Shown here piece by piece: positions 23,001-29,194 of a DNA stretch of 64,000 nucleotides; position 1 is the stretch's first letter; each line of letters starts with the position of its first letter. Below the pieces are notes generated by a model. That model made no database searches. It worked only from the letters and a program-made list of their open reading frames with translations, and was not told where the DNA came from. The position numbers and the translations under genes are program-made. The DNA is taken from positions 78,805,835 through 78,869,834 of the forward strand of contig JAVIAB010000041.1 of the NCBI GenBank assembly GCA_032433765.1. Reading direction: 5' to 3'. Origin of the DNA: Megaustenia siamemsis. Lineage: Eukaryota; Mollusca; Gastropoda; Stylommatophora; Ariophantidae.

Positions 23001-23164
23001 GACAGGCTCCTAAAGAGCAAGTAATTGTTGCTCCTAAAACTCCAGCAGTTGAAACATTAGCAGCCCAACTCACAGAAGATAATGCTGATTTTGCCAACAG
23101 AGGTCGCTACCATCAGTCCGAGGTCATGCAGGGAGAGAACTTTGATGACTATGACAGTGAATAA
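2342..23164 (+). CDS. SLC12A8: SLC12A8-like transporter, C-terminal six exons (gene partial at 5' end)
   Basis: Exons 2342-2615, 4155-4472, 6985-7073, 10875-10992, 16996-17050 and 22996-23164 join into 1023 nt with no stop before the terminal TAA, giving 340 residues. The order of motifs matches the C-terminal half of the SLC12A8 branch of the cation-chloride cotransporter family: two membrane segments with APVVTTAFLFTYCAVDYSYF, a charged cytoplasmic stretch with DSFEKFAGDLDKLFP, WLSLLG followed by two membrane segments ending YFYIGRASPG, then FNFYEWIKELI and the tail PKEQVIVAPKTP...NADFANRGRYHQ. The family sits in membranes; vertebrate SLC12A8 has been linked to polyamine/amino-acid and, disputedly, nicotinamide mononucleotide transport, so the substrate here is unknown. 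The N-terminal exons must lie upstream of the window. Introns are filled with LINE, SINE and minisatellite sequence. Family assignment is strong; orthology is inferred. Confidence 0.9.
2616..3414. other. SLC12A8 intron sequence, nothing recognised
   Basis: AT-rich; the open frames at 2962-3316 lack domain features and overlap each other. Confidence 0.5.
3415..3865 (-). mobile_element. LINE family B, internal fragment
   Basis: Minus-strand translation shows SKEYGLEVHIKKTKTIIISR then YSYLGYIIINNGKCQTEINK and NFSNMKNI, the region after the RT active site in the 31.6-kb copy. It lies in the intron just upstream of SLC12A8 exon b. Confidence 0.8.
3955..4154. repeat. Dispersed repeat R4, copy 1
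   Basis: It runs from GACTGGCTGAAATTGGATGC to TTGAGTCCTGATCGCA and is followed by an AG run. The copy at 61768-61957 is similar throughout and followed by (TA)n. I do not recognise the class. Its end coincides with the candidate SLC12A8 exon b acceptor. Confidence 0.75.
4155..4472 (+). CDS. SLC12A8: SLC12A8-like exon b (cytoplasmic region)
   Basis: This exon is open in phase 1 and ends CTAG|GTCAGA at 4472. It encodes FERSRQIFDLIPEKPVDV and DSFEKFAGDLDKLFPERL, then an acidic, Ser/Thr-rich linker, like the cytoplasmic insert before the last membrane segments of SLC12A8. The start is uncertain: CAG at 4152-4154 lies exactly where dispersed repeat R4 passes into an AG run, while another AG at 4174-4175 would start the exon at 4176. 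Both are phase 1 and both join in frame. Confidence 0.8.
4708..5017 (-). mobile_element. LINE family A, 3'-end fragment
   Basis: It is closely similar to 58360-58680 (CAGCATCGAGGGGAGATATA and following). Frames are broken. It abuts the next LINE at a GATA-type tail. Confidence 0.8.
5035..5190. repeat. 27-bp repeat within a LINE 3' end
   Basis: About six units of AGTATTGTCTACATCTGCAA plus TGTCAAA. Confidence 0.9.
5293..5554 (+). mobile_element. SINE-1 copy, target duplication ACTATATTCAGTG
   Basis: This is a tRNA-derived SINE. The head has TAGCTCAGTGGTTAGTGAAC (A-box region) and GGTTCGATCCC (B box), then a family-specific body with GGGTACCGGATTTTTTTCTG and CCCCAAAAATCATGTG, and a TTTACTTT-type tail. 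Direct repeats are at 5280-5292 and 5555-5567. Confidence 0.92.
6495..6630 (-). mobile_element. SINE-2 3'-half fragment
   Basis: GCGTTTGCCAGGTTTATATC through CCACCATGCAGGCAGATA is the 3' half of SINE-2. Confidence 0.7.
6836..6905 (-). mobile_element. LINE family C, short fragment
   Basis: CCAAGCCATTCTCTTAAGCT and its surroundings match 53765-53825. Confidence 0.55.
6985..7073 (+). CDS. SLC12A8: SLC12A8-like exon c
   Basis: The acceptor is TGATCTCCAG and the donor GTGAGA. With the G carried from exon b it reads GVKRSPNTEITKQPRSWYSM then LCNRWLSLLG. The last residues correspond to the conserved CNPWVSLLG region of SLC12A8 just before the final pair of membrane segments. It ends in phase 0. 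Confidence 0.9.
7150..7690. repeat. 27-bp minisatellite in SLC12A8 intron
   Basis: About 20 units of TTTAGGAGTAAGTACTACTT plus TATGGTG. The unit is a multiple of three, so long frames (MVFRSKYYF and TPKHHKVVL repeats) stay open on both strands; I do not regard them as genes. It begins about 75 bases after exon c. Confidence 0.95.
7691..8759. other. SLC12A8 intron sequence, nothing recognised
   Basis: A 141-codon + frame at 8047-8472 is open (SNGLDYIYVGNAGFFKVYGF) but has no family resemblance, no splice context and atypical composition, so it is not called. Confidence 0.4.
8760..9135 (+). repeat. Dispersed repeat R5, copy 1
   Basis: The segment with AGAGAGACTGATGAGTCTAA and AGGTGGAAAAGGGATCTTGT matches 24520-24800 in inverted orientation. 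One frame reads FILHSLREEEENQWNSDVYI then ERLMSLKVEKGSC, ending at a stop, so it may be the 3' end of an unrecognised retroelement ORF, with (GAATA)n as the tail. Confidence 0.65.
9082..9135. repeat. (GAATA)n microsatellite
   Basis: About ten AGAAT/TAGAA units at the end of a dispersed repeat (see 8760-9135). Confidence 0.95.
9603..10390. repeat. 45-bp minisatellite in SLC12A8 intron
   Basis: About 17 units of GTAGGCAACATGAATGCTGG plus TTTCTTTAACAGCCCAGGGA and AAATT. Three frames are open through it because 45 is a multiple of three. It contains TTTCTTTAACAG, a fair splice-acceptor sequence, in every unit. Confidence 0.96.
10545..10640. repeat. Single unit related to the 26.4-kb array
   Basis: GTTGTTGTTGTTAAGGATTC through TAGTATCTGCAGG follows the same order as 26610-26750. 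Confidence 0.6.
10875..10992 (+). CDS. SLC12A8: SLC12A8-like exon d (last membrane pair)
   Basis: The acceptor follows a long T run (TTTTTTTTTTTGCAG) and the donor is CCAG|GTAAAT. The exon encodes two adjoining hydrophobic segments, from TALCLVILFIIQWLYALLEL to FYIGRASPG. The motif IQWLY...YFYIGRASPG is very close to the vertebrate SLC12A8 IQWVY...YFYIGQASPG. It ends in phase 1. Confidence 0.93.
11177..11473 (+). mobile_element. SINE-3 copy with single tRNA head
   Basis: The head is GGGGGACTTGGTGGTCTAGA with B box GGGTTCAATC, then a body with TAGTGAGATCAAATGTC, TGCATTCGCACAAGTTAAAG and AACCCTTGCAGTT. It shows the unexpanded form of the head that is amplified at 55.9-57.3 kb. A SINE-1 follows directly. 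Confidence 0.8.
11474..11745 (-). mobile_element. SINE-1 copy, target duplication CTGTTCATCC
   Basis: Direct repeats at 11464-11473 and 11746-11755. On its own strand the copy ends in a run of about 21 T. It is inserted into the 3' end of a SINE-3 copy. Confidence 0.92.
11953..12425 (-). mobile_element. LINE family B, 3'-end fragment
   Basis: The sequence matches the 31.6-kb copy nucleotide by nucleotide over the 3' end, including the (ATC)n start on the plus strand (GAT tail). It is in SLC12A8 intron 5. Frames are broken. Confidence 0.8.
12465..12560 (+). mobile_element. LINE family C-like 3' end, short fragment
   Basis: GCTAGACATGATCTCCTGTG and its neighbours resemble 55800-55860. Confidence 0.45.
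12571..12990. repeat. 71-bp minisatellite
   Basis: About six units starting ATTAATGGAGCCTCCAACCT; some units lack parts. Confidence 0.93.
13138..13190. repeat. (GT)n and (GA)n microsatellites
   Basis: GTGTGTGTGTGTGTGTGCATGC then GAGAGAGAGAG. Confidence 0.9.
13589..13846 (-). mobile_element. SINE-1 copy, target duplication ATGACAATGGCAT
   Basis: Direct repeats at 13576-13588 and 13847-13859. The body is nearly the same as the other copies. Confidence 0.92.
13920..14830. repeat. 45-bp minisatellite (second, unrelated)
   Basis: About 20 units of GTGGATTTAGTGTCAATGTA plus AGGATCTTGTCAGTCTACAC and TAACA. Some terminal units are shortened. An open frame of 138 codons (VRILSVYTNSGFSVN repeats) follows from the unit length. 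Confidence 0.96.
14895..16515. repeat. 83-bp minisatellite
   Basis: About 19-20 nearly identical units of GCTAGAATTAACTGTCTACA plus AT CAGCTGGATCTATCGTTAG and the rest. A GTTAGTG/ATTATTG variant marks the two ends, with the GTTAGTG form dominating the centre, consistent with recent central homogenisation. Confidence 0.97.
16730..16990. repeat. 51-bp minisatellite abutting SLC12A8 exon e
   Basis: Five units of ATAATGTCAGCTCACTTTCT plus GCATTATGAGACCAATGTTT and GCATGTTTGTT. The last unit runs to 16984, about 11 bases before the exon. Confidence 0.97.
16996..17050 (+). CDS. SLC12A8: SLC12A8-like exon e (55 bp)
   Basis: This short exon reads GIAEFNFYEWIKELINRC after the G carried from exon d and ends AG|GTACAG in phase 2. 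It matches the position of the SASNFSFFRWMRSLL motif of vertebrate SLC12A8. The acceptor CACTGACAG lies directly at the end of a 51-bp minisatellite, so its upstream splice signals fall within repeat-derived sequence. Confidence 0.85.
17200..18115. repeat. 63-bp minisatellite built of three 21-bp subunits
   Basis: About 14 higher-order units. Each contains AAAATGATGATGTAAAACAA T, AAAATGACAATATAAGACAG G and AATATGGTGATGTAAAACAA T. Long frames of FYCFTSSFYCFTSPYSCLIL type are open on the minus strand, again because the unit is a multiple of three. Confidence 0.97.
18139..18400 (-). mobile_element. SINE-1 copy inside a minisatellite
   Basis: It splits the 21/63-bp array of 17.2-18.1 kb from its continuation at 18401-18537. 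Flanks share an AAAATRATAATG-like motif, compatible with a target duplication. Confidence 0.9.
18401..18540. repeat. 21-bp array, continuation beyond a SINE-1
   Basis: About six units of AAAATGATGATATAAAACAG T. The simple 21-bp form probably resembles the ancestral unit of the 63-bp array. Confidence 0.93.
18819..20042. repeat. 1.22-kb duplicated segment, copy 1
   Basis: It is nearly identical to 36488-37707, same orientation, from GGTTATTGGTTATGGAAGG to TTCTTCCATCRGGGATA. Short fragments of the same family occur at 55866-55906 and 63637-63677, so it is a repeat family and not only a local duplication. A poly-C/poly-A stretch follows. Confidence 0.92.
19241..20054 (-). CDS. Unrecognised two-domain cysteine-rich extracellular-type ORF, copy 1
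   Basis: I do not recognise the protein. The minus-strand frame is open from the G/C run at about 20054 to TGA at 19241. It begins LNADIPDGRINCTISPIND, after a possible acceptor AATGCAG. Two tandem domains of about 90 residues share C-x2-3-S...EN-I-x3-CC...PCYPRIA-x-NGITV...N-x-S-x-C...FT...Y-x2-C. Around ten N-x-S/T sites (NCT, NDS, NWS, NIT, NHS, NTT, NLT, NET, NFS, NYT) suggest a secreted or surface protein. No signal peptide or membrane anchor is inside the segment, so it may be one exon of a larger gene, or part of a mobile element. Paralogous frame conservation at 36.9-37.7 kb supports past selection. Confidence 0.55.
20045..20135. repeat. Duplicated poly-C / poly-A stretch
   Basis: Two copies of GAG(T)CCCC...CCAAAAAAAA ATTACATCAATC stand in tandem. 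Homopolymer lengths may be sequencing-sensitive. Confidence 0.85.
20146..20200. repeat. 53-bp direct duplicate of 21186-21238
   Basis: CAGTCACTTCAAACAATATT and TGAATCAGTATGACATTCTT recur almost unchanged at 21186-21238, with ATTTCTAAT between. Confidence 0.8.
20201..20789. other. SLC12A8 intron 6 sequence, nothing recognised
   Basis: No domain, repeat family or RNA was recognised here. Confidence 0.4.
20790..21100 (+). mobile_element. LINE family E-like, degenerate ORF end
   Basis: Frames contain IREMAMQPTISSTIKKRRCT, KKGRPRE and AQNR.GW, aligning to the C-terminus of the copy at 47.7-47.97 kb. It has stops and shifts. Confidence 0.7.
21186..21470 (+). repeat. Direct duplicate plus 85-bp tandem pair
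   Basis: After the 53-bp duplicate, two tandem units of about 85 bp follow (each with GGATGTTTTG.TAACAGA, TTGGCCAAG and AAGAAGAGAAACTC). The + frame 21219-21467 is open (ESKKKEKLRIGQDLTPIPGG) but has no recognisable domain; I do not call a gene. Confidence 0.6.
21783..22115 (+). mobile_element. SINE-2 copy with poly-A tail
   Basis: This second tRNA-derived family has a head GGGGGACTGGTTGGTCACGC, B box GAGTTCAAATCCC, a body with CGGCTTGAAACATCAGTTAC and GGCTGCCAGGG, and an end GGCGAACGC followed by A. Imperfect direct repeats ATTCCATCA / ATTACATCA flank it. Confidence 0.85.
22330..22583 (+). mobile_element. SINE-1 copy, target duplication ACTCTATGGYGGGAG
   Basis: Direct repeats at 22315-22329 and 22584-22598 differ at one base. 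It is inserted in a LINE A fragment. Confidence 0.92.
22640..22940 (+). mobile_element. Jockey/I-like LINE, 3' end fragment
   Basis: It encodes KFKIGTSTTCTCGQAPQTAE then HILQDCTEYSRLRK and ends with ACATTGCAGATATAGACAAT and (GATA)n. The C-x-C-x8-H-x4-C zinc motif after RNase H is typical of Jockey/I-group ORF2. It lies 56 bases upstream of SLC12A8 exon f. Confidence 0.75.
22996..23164 (+). CDS. SLC12A8: SLC12A8-like terminal exon f
   Basis: The acceptor is TTATTTCTTTTGCAG. It encodes RRGQAPKEQVIVAPKTP, then LTEDNADFANRGRYHQSEVM, and ends DDYDSE with TAA at 23162-23164. The SPQEQIILAP...LTQENADFATRDRYHHS tail of vertebrate SLC12A8 is clearly recognisable. A variant poly-A signal ATTAAA is at 23307-23312. 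Confidence 0.93.
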
Positions 23165-23330
23165 GTCTACCATTCATCTAGAAAATTATTTATAAATTTT
23201 GTATCAATTTTAATTACATGAAACCCACACCTTTGCTACTGTAAAGTGGCAGGGGAGAAATCATACTTCACAAATATATTTTTCTTTCATAAAAGTGGCA
23301 AAGTTCATTAAATGTACATGCATATGATTG
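23165..23330 (+). other. SLC12A8: SLC12A8-like 3' UTR, putative
   Basis: AT-rich sequence follows the stop codon. No canonical AATAAA is present, but ATTAAA occurs at 23307-23312, about 145 bases after the stop. The cleavage site is not visible. Confidence 0.4.
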
Positions 23331-23359
23331 CTGTGATACTGATTACATCACAAGTGTTC

Positions 23360-23710
23360 ATGGGAAAAAATGGGCATTAATACCATATACCCTATATGTC
23401 ACAAGGTATGAGGAGTATGTATGTTGAAGGAAGGTAGTGGGTGTAAAAAGTAAAGTAAAGGTTCCCTCTACATTTTGCTAGGTTTTACAGGGAGTGGTGG
23501 TAGCAATATTTTTCTATGACAACAGCACATTTTTGAGTGATGTCAGTATTACGCAAAACCATTTTTACTTCCCAGAAAACTCCCCGGTACTCATTTTTAG
23601 AGGCTGGGTGAACCAAGGAGCTTTGTAGGTAAAAAGAAATTGTCCCCTTCTGCCAATTGAATCCACACCTTTCTTATCAGGAAACAAGCACATTTACCAC
23701 TCAGTCAACA
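23360..23710 (-). mobile_element. Divergent SINE-1 relative
   Basis: Shared blocks (AGTAAAGTA near 23450, GTATTACGC, TTTTTACTTCCCAGAAAA, CCGGTACTCATTTTTAGAGG, GGCTGGGTGAACC) are in SINE-1 order on the minus strand, but similarity is low elsewhere. It lies just after the SLC12A8 3' end. Confidence 0.55.
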
Positions 23711-23829
23711 ATTGGTGTATTGGCTTCAGAACCGACGTTACGTGTCCTTCATCAACACTTTCTACTCAACCCAATTGAGCTTGCTTGCTTGCATTTGCTG
23801 ATGACTAAAGGTGTACACCTCTTCATCAT

Positions 23830-24110
23830 CAGCCCTTAAAAGGATGTTTAATGGGCGTGTCTGCGTCGTGTTGTGGTTTACAGTATAACTATTGTATTTG
23901 CACCTTTCAGCCCAACACATTCAACTTCAGAATGACATTTTTTAGTACCGGGTTGTCTTCTCTTGATCTCTACTTACTTGGCCAGACTAGACAGGTTAGT
24001 CTGTTACTAGAGGCACCACAGAGAAGAGGTGGAGCAGGGTCTGGATGGTTCTGGTTCACTGATCGTGTTGCAAGCCATCAGCTGTGGATCACTTATAACT
24101 TCTAGCTCTG
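23830..24110 (+). repeat. Dispersed repeat R6, copy 1
   Basis: CCCTTAAAAGGATGTTTAAT, TAGTACCGGGTTGTCTTCTC and GGTGGAGCAGGGTCTGGAT are found in the same order at 34222-34360, and the distal part occurs inverted at 33740-33860. Class unknown. Confidence 0.65.
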
Positions 24111-24274
24111 CTGCTGTGAGTCAGGCCATTGCCTCCAACCCAACTGTATAGAGTTGTTTCCTCCTTGTAGGGAGCACCCAGTACCCCAGTCTAGAAGGAA
24201 GATGTCATCGCATGACAGATTTGAGTTCTGCTACAGTTATGGGAACTTTTCTCTTCGAATCTGTGATTCATTTG

Positions 24275-24450
24275 TGGCTTTACCCTTCCTCAGTCTCATG
24301 GTTATAAGATTTTATGTGTAAACCACTCAAATAACAGTGAAAAACAATAGCTAGCATGTGCACTCTGCACATGTTAAATAACCCTTGGCAGTTGAAAGTC
24401 GAAGTAGGCCAAACTTGGTTCTTGCCCTGACAAAATTTGTTAAGAAATAA
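24275..24450 (+). mobile_element. SINE-3 body fragment
   Basis: TGCACATGTTAAATAACCCT, TTGGCAGTTGAAAGTCGAAG and GTAGGCCAAACTTGG follow the SINE-3 body. The tRNA head is absent. Confidence 0.6.
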
Positions 24451-24800
24451 AAATCTACCCATTCTATTCGACTCAATTCAATTCTTTTCTATTCATATAA
24501 TTAGTTTCTTGTAGCCTGGTCATCCCCATATCTGCTCCACTGCCCGTCCCAGCAATTCTCTAAATGTAAACAGACTGATTGTTCCTGTGAGGTGTTGATT
24601 ATAGATACACCTGCTTTTCCCACTGCGCTCTCCGGATCAACCAGATCTCTTTTCCACCTTTAGACTCTTCAGTCTCTCAATATATGCATCATTGTCCCAC
24701 CTTTAGACTCTTCAGTCTCTCAATATATGCATCATTGTGCCACCTATTCTCTTCTCTTAAGCAATGAAGAGCAAACTTGGTGATATCATCTACCCATTTG
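24445..24800 (-). repeat. Dispersed repeat R5, copy 2
   Basis: Minus-strand sequence matches 8810-9060, including the end of the reading frame (YIERLKSLKVEKRSG) and a GAATAG-like tail. About 50 bases around 24655-24740 are tandemly duplicated. Confidence 0.65.
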
Positions 24801-24837
24801 CTCAGTTTTTTAAGATTTTCACCAGTGCATAGACGTT

Positions 24838-25340
24838 CATGCATCTGAGACCTTCATCGGTACTTCAAGTGTGATATCTGAGACCATCATCAGTACTTCA
24901 AGTGTGGTATCTGAGGCCACCATCAGTACTTCAAGTGTGATATCTGAGACCATCATCAGTACTTCAAGTGTGGTATCTGAGACCATCATCGGTACTTCAA
25001 GTGTGATATCTGAGACCATTATCAGTACTTCAAGTGTGGTATCTGCGACCTTCATCGGTACTTCAAGTGTAGCATCTGAGACCTTCATCGGTACTTCAAG
25101 TGTGGTATCTGAGACTACCATCAGTACTTCAAGTGTGGTATCTGAGACCATCATCGGTACTTCAAGTGTGATATCTGAGACCATTATCAGTACTTCAAGT
25201 GTGGTATCTGCGACCTTCATCGGTACTTCAAGTGTAGCATCTGAGACCTTCATCGGTACTTCAAGTGTGGTATCTGAGACCACCATCAGTACTTCAAGTG
25301 TGGTATCTGAGACCTTCATCATTATTTCAAATGTGGCAGC
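24838..25340. repeat. 33-bp minisatellite
   Basis: About 15 units of TATCTGAGACCATCATCGGT plus ACTTCAAGTGTGA, with a higher-order block repeated (about 24970-25100 and 25140-25265). Both strands stay open; the + frame gives a Ser/Thr-rich SETIISTSSVV repeat. There is no sign of a promoter or flanking exons, so it is left as a repeat. Confidence 0.95.
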
Positions 25341-25444
25341 AGTTACTGGAAGTGTCAGTTGTTACATGCTGGGGAAGTGATCTCAGCATTATGAAGCTGT
25401 CTGATATGCAATGAAGATGATCTGTCAACTGAACTGAAATATGA

Positions 25445-25630
25445 TCAATCTGGGTTCACCCAGTCTTAAATGGATACAGTACATTTTGTTTCTGGTAAAA
25501 AAAAATATCCTGGCATGGTATGACCACGTGACCTAAAATGTGCCAGTAGTCATCCTATATGAGCTCTATACCGTATTCCCTATGTGCCAATAGTCATCCT
25601 ATATGAGCTCTACACCGTATTCCCTATGTG
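25445..25630 (+). mobile_element. Divergent SINE-1 relative
   Basis: GGGTTCACCCAGTCTTAAAT, TTTGTTTCTGGTAAAA, GACCACGTGACC and CCGTATTCCCTATGTGCC follow SINE-1 order. A 50-bp part is tandemly repeated at 25540-25630. Confidence 0.5.
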
Positions 25631-25914
25631 CCATGCTTGTGTCTTTCTTATCTTGTTATAAACAACTCCTATTTGTTTCAGACCTGCTGAGTTATGAAAC
25701 AGCTGAAGGCAGGTCACTAAAACAGGCTGCACTTTAAATTATCAAGGATATACACAATCTAAGAAGTGTATGTCAAAGTTAAAATAAGTTGTTGCATGCT
25801 TCTTCAAACTGGTGGAAACTGTAATTTACCTCATTATTGCTACCATAACTTGACTGCCTCTAATTTTTATTCTAACATTCCCTAATTATATGATCGCAGT
25901 GACCTTGGCAATAT

Positions 25915-26010
25915 GTGCCATTTTGGCACGCAAGGTTTCTGTTTTTGCTATTGTAGTTCTGCCCTATGTGCCATCTTCGGCTCGAAAGGACAATAGATAG
26001 ATAGATAGAA
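25915..26010 (+). mobile_element. LINE 3' tail with (GATA)n
   Basis: CTATGTGCCATCTTCGGCTC and GAAAGGACAATAGATAGATA resemble the 3' UTR of the LINE ending at 48.07 kb. Confidence 0.6.
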
Positions 26011-26369
26011 TGATATGATTCAGGTACCTATTTACATTTTGGTTGACTGATGATGTTAGTGTATACCTAAAATGTACAGTTAATATTAGTCTATATATAT
26101 CAAAACATGAGAGTCAAATGGTTATTGTTTCGGACGTTTGTACAAGAGGTGGCAGACATAGAGAGATGGAACATAAAATTGAAGGCTAACACAATAATTC
26201 CTGAGGGAAAGGCTCAGGTTTGGTTCCTATAAGACTAGGTGACTGAGAAGATGGACCAGAGTGTGTAACCAGTGAACCATCATCATGTGTCATCTGTTGA
26301 AAGAGATCACAAAGATGCTATGGAGTTGGTTCATGGAATCAATCATCAATTTGTGGACTCCTGCCTTCT
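26011..26369. other. Intergenic sequence, nothing recognised
   Basis: One TATATATATC run near 26090. No coding potential seen. Confidence 0.4.
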
Positions 26370-26755
26370 GAAGTTGATGTTGTTGTTGTTATAAATTCAC
26401 TGACCTTTGGGCTTTGGGGAAATTGATGTTGTTATAGATGCAGTGACCTTTGGGTTCCGACCTTCTGAGGTTGATGTTGTTGTTGATCTAGTGACCAGTG
26501 GGCACCTGCCTTCTGAATTTTATGTTGTTGTTATAAATTCACTGACCTTTGGGCTTTGGGGAAGTTGATGTTGTTATAGATGCAGTGACCTGTGGGTTCC
26601 AGCCTTCTGAAGTTGATGTTGTTGTTGTTATAGATTCACTGACCTTTGGGCTCCTGCCTTCTGAAGTTGATGTTGTTGTTATTGATCCAGTAACCTGTGA
26701 GCTAATGCCTTTCAGCCCAATGCCAGGTAATAATATCTGCAGGTATTTCTGAGTT
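26370..26755. repeat. Irregular 50-70-bp repeats (GTTGATGTTGTTGTTATAGA type)
   Basis: About six diverged units, each with CAGTGACCTTTGGGCTCCTG-like cores and a final CAATGCCAGGTAATAATATC. A single-unit relative is at 10545-10640. Confidence 0.85.
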
Positions 26756-26771
26756 CCCTTGTAGTTCTGTA

Positions 26772-27034
26772 GGGAGCCGCGATAGCTCAGTGGTTAGTGA
26801 ACTGGACTACAAAGGACAAGGGGTAGGGTTCGATCCCAACCGACGGCTTCCGGGTTCACCCAGCCATAAATGGGTACCGGATTTTTTTCTGGGAAAGTAA
26901 AGCAGCACGGGCGTAATACCGACCACATTACCCCAAAAATCATGTGCTGAAGGTCTGTAAAATATAGGGTCACTAACACCATATTTCCCTATACGCCACT
27001 TGGCGTGATGGGGGTACTTTACTTTTTACTTTTA
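26772..27034 (+). mobile_element. SINE-1 copy, target duplication CTTGTAGTTYTGTA
   Basis: Direct repeats at 26758-26771 and 27035-27048 differ at one base. It is inserted at the edge of the RNase H LINE fragment. Confidence 0.92.
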
Positions 27035-27048
27035 CTTGTAGTTTTGTA

Positions 27049-27850
27049 TAAGGTGTTCCATTTATCAGGTCTTTGAGGAAGTAGAGTCGCTCTGTTGTCA
27101 GTGAGCTTTGGACAATTAAAAGGTGATGTTCTACTGTTTCATGTGGGTGTTCACAGAGTAGACATGCTGAAGTTTTGTTTCCTTGTATTCTATTGATGTG
27201 TTCGTTCAGTGGTACATGACCTGTTCTCAGTCTGAAGATGGTGGTTTGGTCTCTTCTTTTTAGGTTGTTAATGTTGTCATGGGGGTTTGGCCTTGGTTGA
27301 AAAGGTGGTACTTCGTTTGTGTGCATTCGCCAACTTTATATCTCTAGTGAAATCCTGAGGGACTGAATTTTGCATGAATATCATGTTTTCCTATTTTGGA
27401 CACTGGCAGCTATGTGCTCGGGTGTCCCTGGCCATACAGGCAGATGGTGGACTTCAATCTGTTGTGGTCTGTTCAGAGTCAACAAATTGTGACTTGCCTT
27501 TTTCTATTGAGCTGGTAGTAGGCATCATTTTTCTGGTATCCCTGGTGTTCTGTATTCCATTTGTTCCTGACAAACCTCTTTGATTCCTCATAACTTGTAC
27601 TTGTATCTGACTGGTGTAATTTGCCACCTTTCTTTGCCAACCTTTGTGCTTCATCATTTCCAGGAATATTGTAGTGAGATGGAATCCACTGAATGACAGT
27701 TCTGCATCTCAGGTTGAGCTTTAGAGAGATTAGGAGTTGCCAAAAAAAGTGACGTAATATGGGCATCAGTGATGTCCTGATGAAGAGTGGTAACATTCAT
27801 AATTCCATGGTAACATTTGTAATTCCATGGTAACATTCATAATTCTATTT
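27049..27850 (-). mobile_element. Jockey/I-like LINE, RNase H and zinc-motif fragment
   Basis: Minus-strand pieces show IQWIPSHYNIPGNDEAQRLA (RNase H) and IFRLRTGHVPLNEHINRIQG then ACLLCEHPHETVEHHLL. A SINE-2 fragment (about 27325-27450) interrupts it. Frames are broken. Confidence 0.8.
27325..27450 (-). mobile_element. SINE-2 3'-half fragment
   Basis: GCATTCGCCAACTTTATATC through ACAGGCAGATGG resembles the fragment at 6495-6630. It interrupts the RNase H LINE. Confidence 0.65.
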
Positions 27851-28285
27851 TTTATATTAGAAAAGAGTGATGGTAAAATTAGTGAAAAATAACTAAATGA
27901 TGGTGGGGTAGGTGGTAATGATGAGAGTTAAGGAAATAGCAAAGATAGTAAGAGTCAGGGAATTAGTGTGAATACTGAACAATTTGGGAATAGCATGACA
28001 AGTAAGAATGATGTGACTGGTGAGAGTAAAACATGAACTGCAAGAGAAGAAACAGCTCTATTTTATTGAAATCTGAATTGTGAGTTTTCCCTGATGTTTC
28101 TTTATGTTAAAGAATTCCAGTATCGTATATTATGTTGATCACATTTAACAGCTCAATAAGTTTGTGTAAATAACTTGTTTGTTGTTGATGTTTTTGTAAA
28201 CTTTGTTCTTTAATTTACAATCTTTTTTTTGGAGGATTGAATTTTTTGGAGATCTCTAAGAAGAAAGTTACAAACAAGCAGGACA
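27851..28285. other. Intergenic sequence, nothing recognised
   Basis: Purine-rich (GATGGTGGGG...GGAATTAGTG) without ORFs or known repeats. Confidence 0.4.
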
Positions 28286-28296
28286 GGGAGGATATT

Positions 28297-28625
28297 TTTT
28301 TTTTTTTGCGTTCGCCGTCTTGCTCATCTAGCGAAGTCCCTAGAGACTAGGAACTGAAATTTGCCTTTTAATCCATTTTTCCCTGGCAGTCATGTGCACA
28401 GGGGTCCCTCGCCACACAGGCAGATAACTCTGTCTTCAGAAATACTCATATTTATTTCTGTCGATGAGTAATTGACATTTCAAGCCGAGTCTCACTTCTG
28501 AGACCAGGGGTGGATGTTGCAAAGAGAAATAATAAATAAAAATCCCAACTGGTGTAGCCGAGATTTGAACTCACAACCTCTCTGTCTAAAGACCGGTGTC
28601 TTGCCTCAAGATCAACCAGTTCCCC
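28297..28625 (-). mobile_element. SINE-2 copy, target duplication GGGAGGATATT
   Basis: Direct repeats at 28286-28296 and 28626-28636 are identical. Confidence 0.9.
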
Positions 28626-28664
28626 GGGAGGATATTAAAGCTGGAAAGATAATTCCAACTGAAT

Positions 28665-29004
28665 TTCCCCCCCCCCCCTCCCCCCCCAGCTTTTACTTCT
28701 GACAAAGTCTCTAGAGATTAGGAACTAAATTTTGTGTGTTAATTAATCTATCTTTCCCTGGCAGCCATGTGTACTGGGGTCCCTCGCCACAATGGCAGAT
28801 AACTCATCTTTAGAGGTACTCATATTTTTTCCGTCGATGAGTAATTGACGTTTCAAGCCGGGCCTCGCTGCTGAGACCAAGGGTGGTTGCAAAAGAGAGA
28901 AATCATAAATAAAAATCCCAACTGGTGCAGCCAGGATTTGAACTCACTCACAACCTCTCTGTCTCAAGGCCGGCGTCATGCCTTGAAACCAACCAGTCCC
29001 CATG
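28665..29004 (-). mobile_element. SINE-2 copy, target duplication TTCCAACTGAAT
   Basis: Direct repeats at 28653-28664 and 29005-29016 are identical. The tail is replaced by a C run. It lies only 40 bases from the preceding SINE-2 copy. Confidence 0.9.
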
Positions 29005-29194
29005 TTCCAACTGAATGACAACAAATAAAGATTTTTTGTTGATGACTTGAAAAGGCTGACAAAATGATGATATATTATTGACATGTTCTCCTTGCTGAAG
29101 TAGAATGGTTCATCCACAACAGGAATATGTGGTGAGGAACAACATGGCTCCTGTGCAAAGTTTAATCTATAATAACAAAGATTGTAGAACATTG

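Noticed and set aside
24838..25380. Ser/Thr-rich SETIISTSSVV mucin-like ORF
   Set aside because: Considered as a mucin-type gene, but it has no signal peptide, flanking exons or promoter, and the opposite strand is equally open.
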